Assembly (NCBI GenBank): GCA_944386565.1
Contig: CALXBO010000001.1
Location: forward strand, 1-64,000
Direction: 5' to 3'
From: an uncultured Ruthenibacterium sp.
GTDB lineage: Bacteria; Bacillota; Clostridia; Oscillospirales; Ruminococcaceae
DNA: 64,000 nt
Numbering within the stretch: position 1 is the first letter of the stretch; every line of letters begins with the position of its first letter. Below the pieces are notes generated by a model. It was not told where the DNA came from, ran no database searches, and worked only from the letters and a program-made list of their open reading frames with translations. Below are positions 6,947-15,405 of this stretch, piece after piece. The position numbers and the translations under genes were made by a program.

Positions 6947-7909
6947 ATGCAGAGAAAACGGGATATCCTGCCGTATGCAGCAAACCTGACGGGTGCGGTC
7001 GCGGCGGTGTACATTGTGTCCGGCACGATCCTCCAGCTGCTGGCGGGTGTCGTCGTACGATCCTTCCATGCGCAGGCGACGCTGGACAATCCCATCGGCG
7101 TTCCCGAGAGCGTGACGGCGGCGCTGCACATCCTGATCGGCGCCCTGTCGCTTCTGGCGGCAGTCCGCTTTGCGCGTTCCTTCGGACGCTCCATGCTGCC
7201 GAAGCGGTTTTCTTTCACCGATCCGCGCGACCGACGGCTCTGGCTCTTTCTTCCGGTATTTCTGAGCATCGGGTTGCTTGGCAGTGTCGTCAGCAGCCTG
7301 CTTCAATCCTTTCTGCAGAAACACACGTACTACACCCCGCCGCAGATGTCCGTGCTGCCGGAGAGCGGGCTGGCGACGGCATTCTGTTTCATTTCCATGT
7401 GTGTGGTTCCGGCGATTTTTGAAGAACTCCTGGTCCGCGGGTGTCTCCAGAATCTGTTCCGCCGGTGGGGCATCTGGTTTTCCATTGCGGTTTCGAGCGC
7501 CGTTTTCACGCTGCTTCATGCCGATGTGGCGCAGATGCCGACCATTTTCTGCCTCTCCGTATTCCTTGGCCTCTGCGCGTATGTGACAGACTCTCTGTTT
7601 CCGGGAATGGTGCTCCATTTTGCAAACAACGCGCTGTCGTTTTTGTTCCTCTACATTCAGCAGCGAATGGACGGACGCACGGCAATCGGCGTGACGGTTT
7701 ATCTGCTGGCAGCCTTTTTCTTCGGTGCGGCGCTGTGCATCTGGCAGATCGCCGCGATGAACCTGATGCGGACGCTTCGTCCCATCCCGCGCGCGGCCAA
7801 TCCGAAGAACCGCGCACACCGGGTGCGCCGGATGCTTCGTTCGCCGCTGTTTGTCGGGATGATGCTGTATCTTCTGGTGCGCGCTGTGTGGCCGCTCGTG
7901 GTTGAATGA
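6947..7909 (+). CDS. CPBP family intramembrane glutamic endopeptidase (CAAX protease-like)
   Basis: A 320-residue polytopic membrane protein with about eight hydrophobic segments. The active-site motifs are FEELLVRG (EExxxR) near residue 160, the LLHADV His near 190 and HFANNALSF (HxxxN) near 224, all within the membrane. AAAGGAGG precedes the ATG at 6947. Bacterial CPBP proteases act in peptide maturation, bacteriocin immunity or envelope signalling; which applies here is unknown. tadA starts 13 nt after the stop and is probably cotranscribed. Confidence 0.88.
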   Translation: MQRKRDILPYAANLTGAVAAVYIVSGTILQLLAGVVVRSFHAQATLDNPIGVPESVTAALHILIGALSLLAAVRFARSFGRSMLPKRFSFTDPRDRRLWLFLPVFLSIGLLGSVVSSLLQSFLQKHTYYTPPQMSVLPESGLATAFCFISMCVVPAIFEELLVRGCLQNLFRRWGIWFSIAVSSAVFTLLHADVAQMPTIFCLSVFLGLCAYVTDSLFPGMVLHFANNALSFLFLYIQQRMDGRTAIGVTVYLLAAFFFGAALCIWQIAAMNLMRTLRPIPRAANPKNRAHRVRRMLRSPLFVGMMLYLLVRAVWPLVVE

Positions 7910-7922
7910 CGGGAGAGTGAAG

Positions 7923-8414
7923 ATGGAAGACAGAGAACTGATGCTCCTTGCCCTGGAGGAGGCGCAGAAGGCCGCCGAATTGGGGGAAGTCCCGGTGGGA
8001 GCGGTGATCGCGCGCCGGGGCGAGGTCGTGGCGTCGGCCCACAATACGCGGGAGACGGAGAAAAATGCCACGCATCATGCGGAGCTGATCGCCATTGACC
8101 GCGCCTGCCGGGCGCTGGGAGGGTGGCGTCTGTGGGAGTGCGAGCTCTTTGTGACGCTGGAGCCCTGCCCGATGTGTGCCGGGGCGATCGTCAACAGTCG
8201 TATCCGCCGTGTCGTCTACGGAGCAAAAGACGAAAAAGCGGGCTGCTGCGGCAGCGTGACCGATCTGTTTGCACTGCCGTTCAATCATCGCCCGGTGGTG
8301 GAGAGCGGCCTGCTGGAAGAGGAGAGCCACGCGTTGCTACAGCGCTTTTTCGAACGTCTGCGCGAACAGCGCAGGGAAGGGAGCAAACCCAAATGGAAAA
8401 AACCGCAGTCGTGA
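7923..8414 (+). CDS. tadA: tRNA-specific adenosine deaminase TadA
   Basis: A 163-residue zinc deaminase that converts A34 to inosine in tRNA-Arg(ACG). Zinc and catalytic motifs are HAE (near residue 53) and PCPMCAGA (near 83). The start at 7923 is preceded by GGGAGAGTG; the in-frame ATG at 7902 lies inside the upstream gene and lacks a site. It lies near a tRNA-Arg gene, but that one has anticodon CCT and is not its substrate. The last 22 nt overlap the next gene. Confidence 0.95.
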   Translation: MEDRELMLLALEEAQKAAELGEVPVGAVIARRGEVVASAHNTRETEKNATHHAELIAIDRACRALGGWRLWECELFVTLEPCPMCAGAIVNSRIRRVVYGAKDEKAGCCGSVTDLFALPFNHRPVVESGLLEEESHALLQRFFERLREQRREGSKPKWKKPQS

Positions 8415-9127
8415 CAGGGGCGTCCCGCGGCATCGGCGCAGCCGTAGCCGGAGCGCTTGCGCGCAGCGGATGGCGCGTCGCCGTGTGCTGTGAGAAGAAC
8501 CGGGAGCGCGCGGAAGCGGTCTGCGCGTCGATCACGGCTGAGGGCGGCACGGCGCTTCCGTTCTGTGCCGACGTGTCGGACGAAGCACAGGTCACGGCGC
8601 TGTTTGACGCGGTGCGCGGCGCTCTGGGAGAACCGTCGGCGCTGGTGTGCAGTGCGGGGATTGCCCACTGGGGGCTGTTCACGGATATGACGGCCGCCGA
8701 GTGGGACCGCCTGTTTGCCGTCAATGTGCGCGGCGCGTTCCTGTGCTGCCGTGCGGCGCTGCCCGCCATGATACGGGCGAAACATGGGCGCGTCGTTCTG
8801 GTTTCCTCCATGTGGGGACAGGTGGGCGCGTCGTGTGAAGCGGCGTATTCCGCGACGAAAGCGGCGCTGATCGGGCTCACAAAGGCGCTCGCGCAGGAAG
8901 AGGGCCCCAGCGGCGTTACGGTCAACTGCATTGCGCCGGGCGTCATTGAGACGGACATGATGGCGGGCTTTTCCGCTGAGGACAAGGCCGCACTCTGCGA
9001 AGACACACCCGTCGGGCGGCTCGGCACTCCGGAAGACGTCGCAAACGCTGCGGCGTTTCTGTGTTCGGATGCCGCGTCGTTCCTCACCGGGCAGGTCCTC
9101 GGTGTCAACGGCGGATTTATTGTGTAG
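8393..9127 (+). CDS. Short-chain dehydrogenase/reductase, FabG-like
   Basis: A 244-residue NAD(P)-dependent oxidoreductase. TGASRGIG near residue 8 is the cofactor loop, VCSAGIAHWG replaces the usual NNAG, and the catalytic Ser-Tyr-Lys are in VLVSSMWGQ and AAYSATKAAL. PGVIETDM and the GQVLGVNGG ending are typical of FabG-type enzymes. GGGAAGGGAG before 8393 sets the start, giving a 22-nt overlap with tadA. No fatty-acid synthesis genes are nearby, so the substrate is open; it could be a quinone or keto-ester reductase rather than FabG. Confidence 0.9.
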   Translation: MEKTAVVTGASRGIGAAVAGALARSGWRVAVCCEKNRERAEAVCASITAEGGTALPFCADVSDEAQVTALFDAVRGALGEPSALVCSAGIAHWGLFTDMTAAEWDRLFAVNVRGAFLCCRAALPAMIRAKHGRVVLVSSMWGQVGASCEAAYSATKAALIGLTKALAQEEGPSGVTVNCIAPGVIETDMMAGFSAEDKAALCEDTPVGRLGTPEDVANAAAFLCSDAASFLTGQVLGVNGGFIV

Positions 9128-9177
9128 AGGTCCGGGTGGTTTTCGTCCGGACGAATCCGGAACGGAGAGGGTGCAGA

Positions 9178-9375
9178 ATGAATCGAACTACTGTCTGGCG
9201 AATCGCCGGCGTTGTTCTGGGAATCGCGGCGATCGTGCTGATCGGCTGTGCCGTGGCGGCTGCGCAGGGGCGGCTGTGGGGCATCGGCCTCGGAAACGCG
9301 GCGCGCGGGTGGTTCATCTGCGCTGCCACGATTTCCGCGGTGCTTGCAGGAATGCTTTACCGCAAATCGAGATAG
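9178..9375 (+). CDS. Small membrane protein of unknown function
   Basis: A 65-residue protein with two hydrophobic segments (about residues 8-29 and 44-60) and a basic C-terminus (YRKSR). CGGAGAGG precedes the ATG. It follows the short-chain dehydrogenase by 50 nt. No family recognised. Confidence 0.6.
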   Translation: MNRTTVWRIAGVVLGIAAIVLIGCAVAAAQGRLWGIGLGNAARGWFICAATISAVLAGMLYRKSR

Positions 9376-9402
9376 CGAGTCCGTCCCTGAGACGGGCCGC
9401 GC

Positions 9403-9431
9403 TTGTAAAACGCTTCAAAGACTGGTATAAT
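9403..9431 (+). promoter_or_regulatory. Promoter of the DUF1858-trmK-nif3-rqcH operon
   Basis: TTGTAA, 17-bp spacer, perfect TATAAT with an upstream TGG extension. Confidence 0.8.
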
Positions 9432-9485
9432 ACACTCGCATTGTACACATGATGCCTGCAAGGGCTTTTGAAAGGAGTTTATGAT

Positions 9486-9689
9486 ATGGTAGTCACGAAA
9501 GCATCGATCATTGGTGATATCCTCGACGCCGCTCCCGAGACGGCTCCGCTGTTCCTGGAGATCGGAATGCACTGCCTGGGCTGTCCGGCTTCCCGCGGTG
9601 AGTCGCTGGAAGAGGCGTGCTATGTGCACGGTCAGGACGCCGACGTGCTGGTGGAGAAGATCAATGCCGTCCTCGCCAAGAAAGCCTGA
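9486..9689 (+). CDS. DUF1858 domain protein
   Basis: A 67-residue protein matching the small DUF1858 family. It has an N-terminal SIIGDILDAAPETAPLF segment and the conserved GMHCLGCPAS motif, whose CxxC could bind a metal or be redox active. AAAGGAG at 9471-9477 supports ATG 9486; the ATG at 9481 is out of frame. It is first in a four-gene operon and overlaps trmK by 26 nt. The function of the family is unknown; hybrid-cluster or sulfur-relay associations are reported for relatives. Confidence 0.82.
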   Translation: MVVTKASIIGDILDAAPETAPLFLEIGMHCLGCPASRGESLEEACYVHGQDADVLVEKINAVLAKKA

Positions 9690-10362
9690 GCCGGTACTTG
9701 ACGAGCGCCTTTCCGCGGCCGCGGCGTATGTGCGCCCCGGCGCGCGGATGGCGGACATCGGATGCGATCACGGCAAGCTGTGCGCGGCACTGGCCGCGCG
9801 CGGTGTGTGCGAAAAAATCTTTGCGTGCGACATCCGGGAAAAGCCTCTGGCGCGCGCACGGGAACTGCTGGCGCCGTATCTTGCCTCAGGTCTGGCCGAG
9901 TGCCGTCTCGGAGACGGGCTCACCGTGCTGGCGCCGGGAGAGGCGACGGATATTGTGATCGCGGGCGTGTCCGGCGTGACGGCGTGCCAGATTCTTGAGG
10001 CGGGGAGAGAGCAGTGGACGCAGGGCGTCCGCTTTATTTTTGTCCCGCCCACAAAACACAGCGTGCTGCGCCTGTTTCTGGCGGAGAACGGCTTTGCGCT
10101 GCTGGACGAGACGCCGGTGTGCGCCGCGGGACGTTACTATACGGTGATGTGCGCGGAATATACCGGGGAGCAGCGCGCGCTCACTCCGCTTGAAAGCGCG
10201 GTGGGGCGTGCGGTCAAGCCGACCGCGGAAGCGCATGGCTACCTGCTGCGTGTGGAGCAGCTCGCGGAGAAGTACGCGCGCGGCGCGAAGACGCAGGAAG
10301 AAAAAGAAATGCTCGCAGACCTGTGCGGGCAGATACGAAAGGCGGCGGAATCATGTCTGTGA
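9664..10362 (+). CDS. trmK: tRNA (adenine-22-N1)-methyltransferase TrmK
   Basis: A 232-residue SAM-dependent methyltransferase for m1A22 of tRNA. It has the Rossmann motif ADIGCDHGKL near residue 30, FACDIREKPL at the end of beta 2, and the GLTVLAPGEATDIVIAGVSG region. The family usually has a GMGG-type motif there; here it reads GVSG. The C-terminal coiled coil (EQLAEKYARGAKTQEEKEML) is typical. The start at 9664 lies within the DUF1858 gene behind GGTGGAGAAG. The pairing with a Nif3-like gene is conserved across Bacillota. Confidence 0.85.
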   Translation: MPSSPRKPEPVLDERLSAAAAYVRPGARMADIGCDHGKLCAALAARGVCEKIFACDIREKPLARARELLAPYLASGLAECRLGDGLTVLAPGEATDIVIAGVSGVTACQILEAGREQWTQGVRFIFVPPTKHSVLRLFLAENGFALLDETPVCAAGRYYTVMCAEYTGEQRALTPLESAVGRAVKPTAEAHGYLLRVEQLAEKYARGAKTQEEKEMLADLCGQIRKAAESCL

Positions 10363-11096
10363 CGGTAACGCAGATCTCGGATTTTCTGAACGAATGGGCT
10401 CCGTGGGAAACTGCGGAAGAGTGGGACAACGCGGGAGTTGTTGTGAAGAGCAGCGAGACGGTGACAGGCGTTCTCTGCACGCTCGATATCACGCACGCGG
10501 CCATTGAGGCGGCGCGCGCGGCCGGATGCAACACGATTGTGTCGCATCACCCGGTGGTATTCCGCGCGATGAAGCGCTTCGACGCTTCGGGCGTCGCGGA
10601 GACGCTGCTGCGCGAGGGCATGAACGCGGTGTGCGCGCACACGAACCTCGACAAGGCAGCGGGCGGCGTATCCGAGACGCTGGCGCGTTTTGCAGGTCTG
10701 GAAGACGTGCAGGGCACGGGCGGCTTCTGCTGCCTTGGCACGCTGCCGCAGCCGCAGCCTGCGGCGGAATTCGCCCGCAGCGTCGGCCGCGCGCTGAACA
10801 CGGCCGTGAAGTACACCAAAGGGCAGGAGACGGTGCGGACGGTTTGTGTCGTCTCCGGTGCGGGCGGTGATATGACGGCCGATGCGGTTGCACTCGGTGC
10901 GGACTGCCTGCTCACCGGTGAGGCGAGCCACCACGAGGGTCTTGATTCGCTGATTCCCGTGATCGCTGCGACGCACTACGCGACGGAGACCATGATCGCA
11001 GGCGTTCTGGCGCAGCGTCTGGGCGAGCGGTTCCCGGAACTGAAAACAGAAGTCTTTGCGGGCGCAGACCCGTTTTCTTACATCGCAAAGGAGTAA
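10353..11096 (+). CDS. Nif3-like dinuclear metal centre hexameric protein (YqfO/YbgI family)
   Basis: A 247-residue protein of the Nif3 family. Metal-binding signatures are VSHHPVVFRA near residue 65, VCAHTNLDKAAGG near 100, and GEASHHEGL near 190. It lacks the central PII-like insertion of longer YqfO proteins. The start overlaps the trmK stop by 10 nt. The family has been linked to GTP cyclohydrolase-type and metal functions, but its role is unsettled. Confidence 0.92.
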   Translation: MSVTVTQISDFLNEWAPWETAEEWDNAGVVVKSSETVTGVLCTLDITHAAIEAARAAGCNTIVSHHPVVFRAMKRFDASGVAETLLREGMNAVCAHTNLDKAAGGVSETLARFAGLEDVQGTGGFCCLGTLPQPQPAAEFARSVGRALNTAVKYTKGQETVRTVCVVSGAGGDMTADAVALGADCLLTGEASHHEGLDSLIPVIAATHYATETMIAGVLAQRLGERFPELKTEVFAGADPFSYIAKE

Positions 11097-11099
11097 CCT

Positions 11100-12845
11100 A
11101 TGGCACTGGATGCCGCAACACTGGCATTGACGGCGCGCGAACTGAAGCAGACGCTCGGCGATGCGCGCATTGATAAAATCTTCGAGCCGACCCGGGACGA
11201 GGTCGTGCTCAATTTGCGTATGCGCTCGGGCGCGGCGCGCCTGTTTCTCTCGGCGCGGTCGGGTTCGGCGCGCGTCTGCCTGACGCAGGAGACGTTTGAG
11301 AATCCCCAGACGCCGCCCTCGTTCTGCATGCTGCTGCGCAAGCACTTCACGGGCGGGCGTCTGCTGGACATCCGCATGATCGACGGCGAGCGCATCGTGT
11401 TCTTTGACTTTGCGTGCGTCAACGAGATGGGCGACAACGTCGTGAACACCATCGCCGCTGAGCTGATGGGGCGGTATTCCAACATCGTGCTCGTGCAGAA
11501 CGGGCGTATCATCGACGCGCTCAAGCGAGTGGATTTTGAGGACAGCGACATCCGGCAGCTGCTGCCGGGCCTTGCGTACACGCTGCCGCCGCGTCCGGAC
11601 CGTCCGCTGCTGATGCAGGCGGAGCCGTCGGATATTGTGGACGCCATCGCACAGCGCGCTCTTCCCGTGGCGCAGGCGCTGATGAAAACGTGCGGGGGCT
11701 GCTGTCCGGCCCTGTGCCGCGAGGCGGCCTATCGCGCGTTCGGCACGCGGGACGTCTCGGCGGACCGCATGAAGCCTGAAGAGCGGGCGCAGCTGGAGAG
11801 TGTACTGAAAGAAATGCAAGAGCTGTGGCGCGCGGGCGGCGAGCCGACGGCGGTCATCTCCGCAGACGGGCGCCCCACGGAGTTCTCCTTCCTGCCTCTG
11901 ACGCAGTATACGGGCGGCGCTTCGCTCGTGCGCTTTGACTCGTATTCCGAGCTTCTGGAAGGGTATTACGCTTCTAAAGATAAGGCGGAACGCCTGCGCC
12001 AGAAATCGAAGGACCTGCACAAGACGGTCAAGAGCATGCACGAGCGCGCCGTGCGCAAACTGGCGGCGCGCCGCGAGGAGCAGCAGAAGAGCGAGGCGTC
12101 CGACGAGCTGCGCGTGTTTGGCGAACTGCTCTCGGCGAACCTCTGGACGATCAAAAAGGGCGACCGCTCCGCGACGGTGACGAACTACTACGACGGCAGC
12201 GAGGTGACGATCCCGCTCGACGTCCGGCTCTCTCCGACGGAAAACGCGCAGAAGTATTTCAAGGAATACAAGAAGCGCCGCACGGCGGCAAAGATGCTGA
12301 CGGAACTCATCGAACAGAGCGAACACGAGATCACGTATCTCGAGAGCGTGCTCTATGAGGTGGAATCCGCCCGGGGCGAAGCGGAACTCGGCGAGATCCG
12401 CGCGGAGCTCAAAGCGCAGGGCTACTTGAAGTATTATAAGGTAAAAGACAAAAAGCAGAAGCCGGCCGACGTGCTGCGCTACCGCTCGTCCGACGGCTTT
12501 GCCATTCTGGTCGGCCGCAACAACGCGCAGAACGACAAGCTGACGCTGAAGACGGCGCGCGGGCGCGATGTCTGGTTCCACGTCAAGGACGCGCCGGGCA
12601 GCCACGTGGTTGTGATGAGCGAGGGCAGGGAAGTGCCCGACTCGACCAAGACGGAAGCGGCGGTCCTTGCAGCGCTCCACTCCGGGAGCGGCGAGAGCGG
12701 CGCCAAGATCGCCGTCGACTACACGGAGGTCAGGAACGTGTGGAAAGCGAACGGTGCAAAGCCCGGCATGGTGCTGTACGACAACTATGAAACGGCATAC
12801 GTCGTGCCGGACGCGGCTCTCGCCGAACGTCTGAAAGAACGCTGA
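11100..12845 (+). CDS. rqcH: Rqc2 homologue RqcH (NFACT protein)
   Basis: A 581-residue ribosome quality control factor that binds obstructed 50S subunits and recruits tRNA-Ala for C-terminal alanine tailing. NFACT-N covers residues 1-about 210, a long charged coiled coil about 285-440, and NFACT-R the end, with VGRNNAQNDKLT and WFHVKDAPGSHVV. Position by position it aligns with B. subtilis RqcH near residue 97, where the functionally required Asp97-Arg98 is Glu97-Arg98 here. AAAGGAG precedes the ATG, which is 3 nt after the previous stop. It is last in its operon. Confidence 0.93.
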   Translation: MALDAATLALTARELKQTLGDARIDKIFEPTRDEVVLNLRMRSGAARLFLSARSGSARVCLTQETFENPQTPPSFCMLLRKHFTGGRLLDIRMIDGERIVFFDFACVNEMGDNVVNTIAAELMGRYSNIVLVQNGRIIDALKRVDFEDSDIRQLLPGLAYTLPPRPDRPLLMQAEPSDIVDAIAQRALPVAQALMKTCGGCCPALCREAAYRAFGTRDVSADRMKPEERAQLESVLKEMQELWRAGGEPTAVISADGRPTEFSFLPLTQYTGGASLVRFDSYSELLEGYYASKDKAERLRQKSKDLHKTVKSMHERAVRKLAARREEQQKSEASDELRVFGELLSANLWTIKKGDRSATVTNYYDGSEVTIPLDVRLSPTENAQKYFKEYKKRRTAAKMLTELIEQSEHEITYLESVLYEVESARGEAELGEIRAELKAQGYLKYYKVKDKKQKPADVLRYRSSDGFAILVGRNNAQNDKLTLKTARGRDVWFHVKDAPGSHVVVMSEGREVPDSTKTEAAVLAALHSGSGESGAKIAVDYTEVRNVWKANGAKPGMVLYDNYETAYVVPDAALAERLKER

Positions 12846-12849
12846 ACGG

Positions 12850-12890
12850 TTCTCTTTCCCGCCGGAAGCCCGGCGGGAAAGAGAATTATC
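12850..12890 (+). terminator. Terminator after rqcH
   Basis: A perfect 16-bp stem (12850-12865 with 12870-12885) around AAGC; the following U-tract is weak (TTATC). Confidence 0.75.
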
Positions 12891-12984
12891 ATATGCAGAA
12901 AAGACCTGATTCAATGATGAAAATTGTGCAAAATGCTGAAAATTCGCAAAATCGTAAAAAAGCACAAATTTTTCAGAAAAAGTC

Positions 12985-13013
12985 TTGCATAATGACGATG
13001 GTTTTGGTATTAT
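12985..13013 (+). promoter_or_regulatory. Promoter of the S10-spc-alpha operon
   Basis: TTGCAT, 17-bp spacer, TATTAT with TGG just upstream. An A/T-rich stretch (12890-12984) resembles an UP element. It is the only strong promoter seen before rpsJ, and transcription would start near 13020. Confidence 0.85.
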
Positions 13014-13019
13014 GATTAA

Positions 13020-13338
13020 GCGACTGCGAATGCCCTGTATTTTCAGAGGAGAACGCAGGGCAGATATGCGATGACGCGGGAGGTTGCCACGTTTCACGTG
13101 GGTTTTTCCGCCGAGTATGTCCGATCAAGAACCGGGCGAAAGAATATCGAATGCAAAGGGTTATGTTCACGGGTGCATTTGCGCGCGCGAACCAATTTCC
13201 GCAAACTTTGCGTCTGAGCGCTCCGGAGGAACTGCATGCGGTTCACCGGTTTTTCTGATGCAAAAGTGTGGAACACCCGGCACAGTGTTCGGTATCGAAC
13301 AACGCGCCCCAAGCAAAATTTTACAGGAGGCGAACAAA
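13020..13338 (+). promoter_or_regulatory. Structured 320-nt leader of the ribosomal protein operon
   Basis: This gene-free leader holds several hairpins: TGCCCTG with CAGGGCA (13031-13062); CCACGT-TTC-ACGTGG followed by GTTTTT (13087-13107); CCGG..GAAC with GTTC.CCGG followed by TTTTT (13223-13254); and two overlapping, mutually exclusive stems, GAACAC with GTGTTC (13271-13290) and TGTTCG with CGAACA (13286-13301). Two terminator-like hairpins plus a switch-like pair suggest attenuation or autogenous control. No known ribosomal leader class was recognised with confidence. Confidence 0.55.
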
Positions 13339-13650
13339 ATGGCAGTCAAGGAGAAAATCAGAATCCGTCTGAAGAGCTACGATGCGTCCCTCATCGACGC
13401 TGCGGCAGAGAAGATCGTGGAGACGGCCCGCCGTACCGGCGCCCGCGTTTCCGGCCCGATCCCTCTCCCCACGGAGCGCGAGATCGTCACGATCCTGCGC
13501 GCTGTCCACAAGTACAAGGACAGCCGTGAGCAGTTCGAGATGCGTACGCACAAGCGCCTGATCGACGTTCTGAAGCCGTCCAACAAGACGGTCGAGGCTC
13601 TCACGAGCCTGCAGCTCCCCGCTGGCGTTGAAGTCGAAATCAAGCTGTAA
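13339..13650 (+). CDS. rpsJ: 30S ribosomal protein S10 (NusE)
   Basis: This 103-residue protein of the 30S head also acts with NusB in antitermination. The [15 protein letters not shown] opening and the [16 protein letters not shown] segment are family hallmarks. ACAGGAGG stands 8 nt before ATG 13339. The frame is open for 85 codons upstream, but no start there has a site, so the canonical start is used. First gene of the operon. Confidence 0.98.
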   Translation: MAVKEKIRIRLKSYDASLIDAAAEKIVETARRTGARVSGPIPLPTEREIVTILRAVHKYKDSREQFEMRTHKRLIDVLKPSNKTVEALTSLQLPAGVEVEIKL

Positions 13651-13712
13651 TCTCTTACATTAATAAAGAGAATACCGCGAGAGTTCGTTTTCAACCGAAA
13701 CGGAGAGGTCAT

Positions 13713-13738
13713 GTTGGTATCACACAGCGGATATCAAC
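13713..13738 (+). promoter_or_regulatory. Hairpin upstream of rplC ribosome binding site
   Basis: A 9-bp stem GTTGGTATC with GATATCAAC (one G-U pair) and an 8-nt loop ends 11 nt before the AGGAGG of rplC, in an unusually long 116-nt gap within the operon. It could modulate L3 translation or be a processing site. Confidence 0.4.
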
Positions 13739-13766
13739 CAATAACCTATAGGAGGCATAAAAAATC

Positions 13767-14399
13767 ATGCAAAAAGGTATCATCGGCAAGAAAATCGGCA
13801 TGACGCAGATCTTCGATGAGAGCGGCAAAGTCGTTCCCGTTACGGTCGTGGAAGCCGGCCCCTGCACGGTCGTGCAGAAGAAGACGGTCGAGAGCGACGG
13901 CTACGAGGCTGTCCAGCTCGGCTTCGGCGATATCTCCGCCAAGAAGGTCACGAAGCCTGCGAAGGGTCACTTCGCGAAGGCTGACGTCGCCCCGAAGAAG
14001 ACGCTGCGTGAGTTCCGCCTGGCGGACATCAGCGCCATGAACGTCGGCGACATCCTGAAGGCTGACGTCTTCGCCGCGGGCGACCGCATCGACGTCGTGG
14101 GCACCAGCAAAGGTAAGGGCTACGCCGGCACGATCAAGCGCTGGAACGGCCACCGCCTGCGCGAGAGCCACGGCACCGGCCCTGTCTCCCGTCACGCCGG
14201 TTCCATGGGCGCCTGCTCCTCGCCGTCCCGCGTGTTCAAGGGCAAGAAGCTGCCCGGTCACCTCGGCGCTGAGCGCGTCACCATCCAGAACCTGAAAGTC
14301 GTCAAAGTTGACGCAGAAAACAATCTCATCGCCATCAAAGGTGCGATCCCCGGCCCCAAGGGCAGCGTGGTCTGCATCTCCGACAGCGTGAAGGCGTAA
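13767..14399 (+). CDS. rplC: 50S ribosomal protein L3
   Basis: 210 residues; initiates 50S assembly and reaches towards the peptidyl transferase centre. The [18 protein letters not shown] start, [15 protein letters not shown] loop and [14 protein letters not shown] region are diagnostic. AGGAGG precedes the start. The gene follows rpsJ after a 116-nt gap with a hairpin, and rplD follows 15 nt later. Confidence 0.98.
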   Translation: MQKGIIGKKIGMTQIFDESGKVVPVTVVEAGPCTVVQKKTVESDGYEAVQLGFGDISAKKVTKPAKGHFAKADVAPKKTLREFRLADISAMNVGDILKADVFAAGDRIDVVGTSKGKGYAGTIKRWNGHRLRESHGTGPVSRHAGSMGACSSPSRVFKGKKLPGHLGAERVTIQNLKVVKVDAENNLIAIKGAIPGPKGSVVCISDSVKA

Positions 14400-14414
14400 A
14401 GGAGGAAAGCAATC

Positions 14415-15038
14415 ATGGCACAATTTGACGTTTTGGATATGAACGGCAAGAAGGTTTCCACCGTTGAGCTTTCCGACGCCGTGTTCGGCATCACGCCCAA
14501 TGAGCACGTGATGCACCAGGCTATCGTGAACTTCCTGGCCAATCAGCGCCAGGGCACGCAGAGCACCAAGACCCGCAGCGAGGTTTCCGGCGGCGGCCGC
14601 AAGCCGTGGCGCCAGAAGGGAACCGGCCGCGCTCGTCAGGGCTCCATCCGCTCTCCGCAGTGGACGCACGGCGGCGTCGCGCTCGGCCCCAAGCCCCGCG
14701 ATTACAGCTACCGTCTCAACAAGAAGGTTCGCCGTCTGGCGCTGCTCAGCGCTCTGAGCGCGAAGGCTCAGGCCGGCGAGATGGTCGTCATCGACAAGAT
14801 CGAGGCCACCGAGTACAAGACCAAGACGGTCGTCAACATGCTCGCGGCCATCGGCGCGGACAAGAAGGCTCTGATCGTCACCCCGTCCGTTGACGCGAAG
14901 CTCGTCAAGAGCGCCGCGAACATCCCGGGTGTGAAGACTGCTACGGCCGACAGCATCAACACGTATGCTGTTCTGAACGGCGGCAAGTTCGTCGTCAGCG
15001 TGGATGCCGCCAAGAAAATCGAGGAGGTATTTGCGTAA
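14415..15038 (+). CDS. rplD: 50S ribosomal protein L4
   Basis: 207 residues; lines the exit tunnel constriction through its extended loop ([20 protein letters not shown], near residue 55). In Escherichia coli L4 represses the S10 operon through its leader; whether that applies to the structured leader here is unknown. Its stop overlaps the rplW start by 1 nt (TAATG). Confidence 0.98.
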   Translation: MAQFDVLDMNGKKVSTVELSDAVFGITPNEHVMHQAIVNFLANQRQGTQSTKTRSEVSGGGRKPWRQKGTGRARQGSIRSPQWTHGGVALGPKPRDYSYRLNKKVRRLALLSALSAKAQAGEMVVIDKIEATEYKTKTVVNMLAAIGADKKALIVTPSVDAKLVKSAANIPGVKTATADSINTYAVLNGGKFVVSVDAAKKIEEVFA

Positions 15039-15334
15039 TGAAAACTCCTGCTCAGGACATCATCCTCGCCCCGGTCATCACCGAGGCTTCCATGGCCGGC
15101 ATCGCTTCCAAGAAGTACACCTTCAAGGTTGCGACGAGCGCCACGAAAGTTGACATCGCCCGCGCTGCCGAAGAGCTCTTCGGTGTGAAGGTTGCGAAGG
15201 TCAACACGATCTCGGTCCGCGGCCGCTATCGCCGCCAGGGTATGCACGGCGGTTACACCGCCGCCTCCAAGAAGGCCATCGTCACCCTGAAAGCCGACTC
15301 CAAGGGCATCGATTTCTTCGAGTCCATGGTGTAA
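15038..15334 (+). CDS. rplW: 50S ribosomal protein L23
   Basis: 98 residues; sits at the tunnel exit and docks trigger factor and SRP. The II(L)APVITEASM start and VRGRYRRQGMHGG loop are typical. Translation is coupled to rplD by a 1-nt overlap. Small hairpins occur in the 71-nt gap before rplB (GAGCC/GGCTC near 15338). Confidence 0.97.
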   Translation: MKTPAQDIILAPVITEASMAGIASKKYTFKVATSATKVDIARAAEELFGVKVAKVNTISVRGRYRRQGMHGGYTAASKKAIVTLKADSKGIDFFESMV

Positions 15335-15405
15335 TGAGAGCCTGAGAAAGGCTCGCCTATGGAGATATGACTCCGATAATCACTTCATAAGAAAGAGGAA
15401 AGAAC

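Noticed and set aside
8123-8392. Longer N-terminus for the short-chain dehydrogenase
   Set aside because: It would overlap tadA by almost 300 nt; the cofactor loop expected near residue 8 fits the start at 8393.
13030-13074. 14-codon leader peptide before rpsJ
   Set aside because: It has an ATG only 10 nt after the predicted transcription start, no binding site and no informative codon run.
10239-13097. 952-codon open frame on the minus strand
   Set aside because: It lies opposite trmK, nif3 and rqcH, has low-complexity Arg/His/Leu-rich composition and no binding site. High GC at third positions of the real genes keeps the opposite frame open.
13084-13338. 85-codon N-terminal extension in frame with rpsJ
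   Set aside because: No start there has a binding site and S10 proteins begin at 13339. The stretch is the RNA leader.
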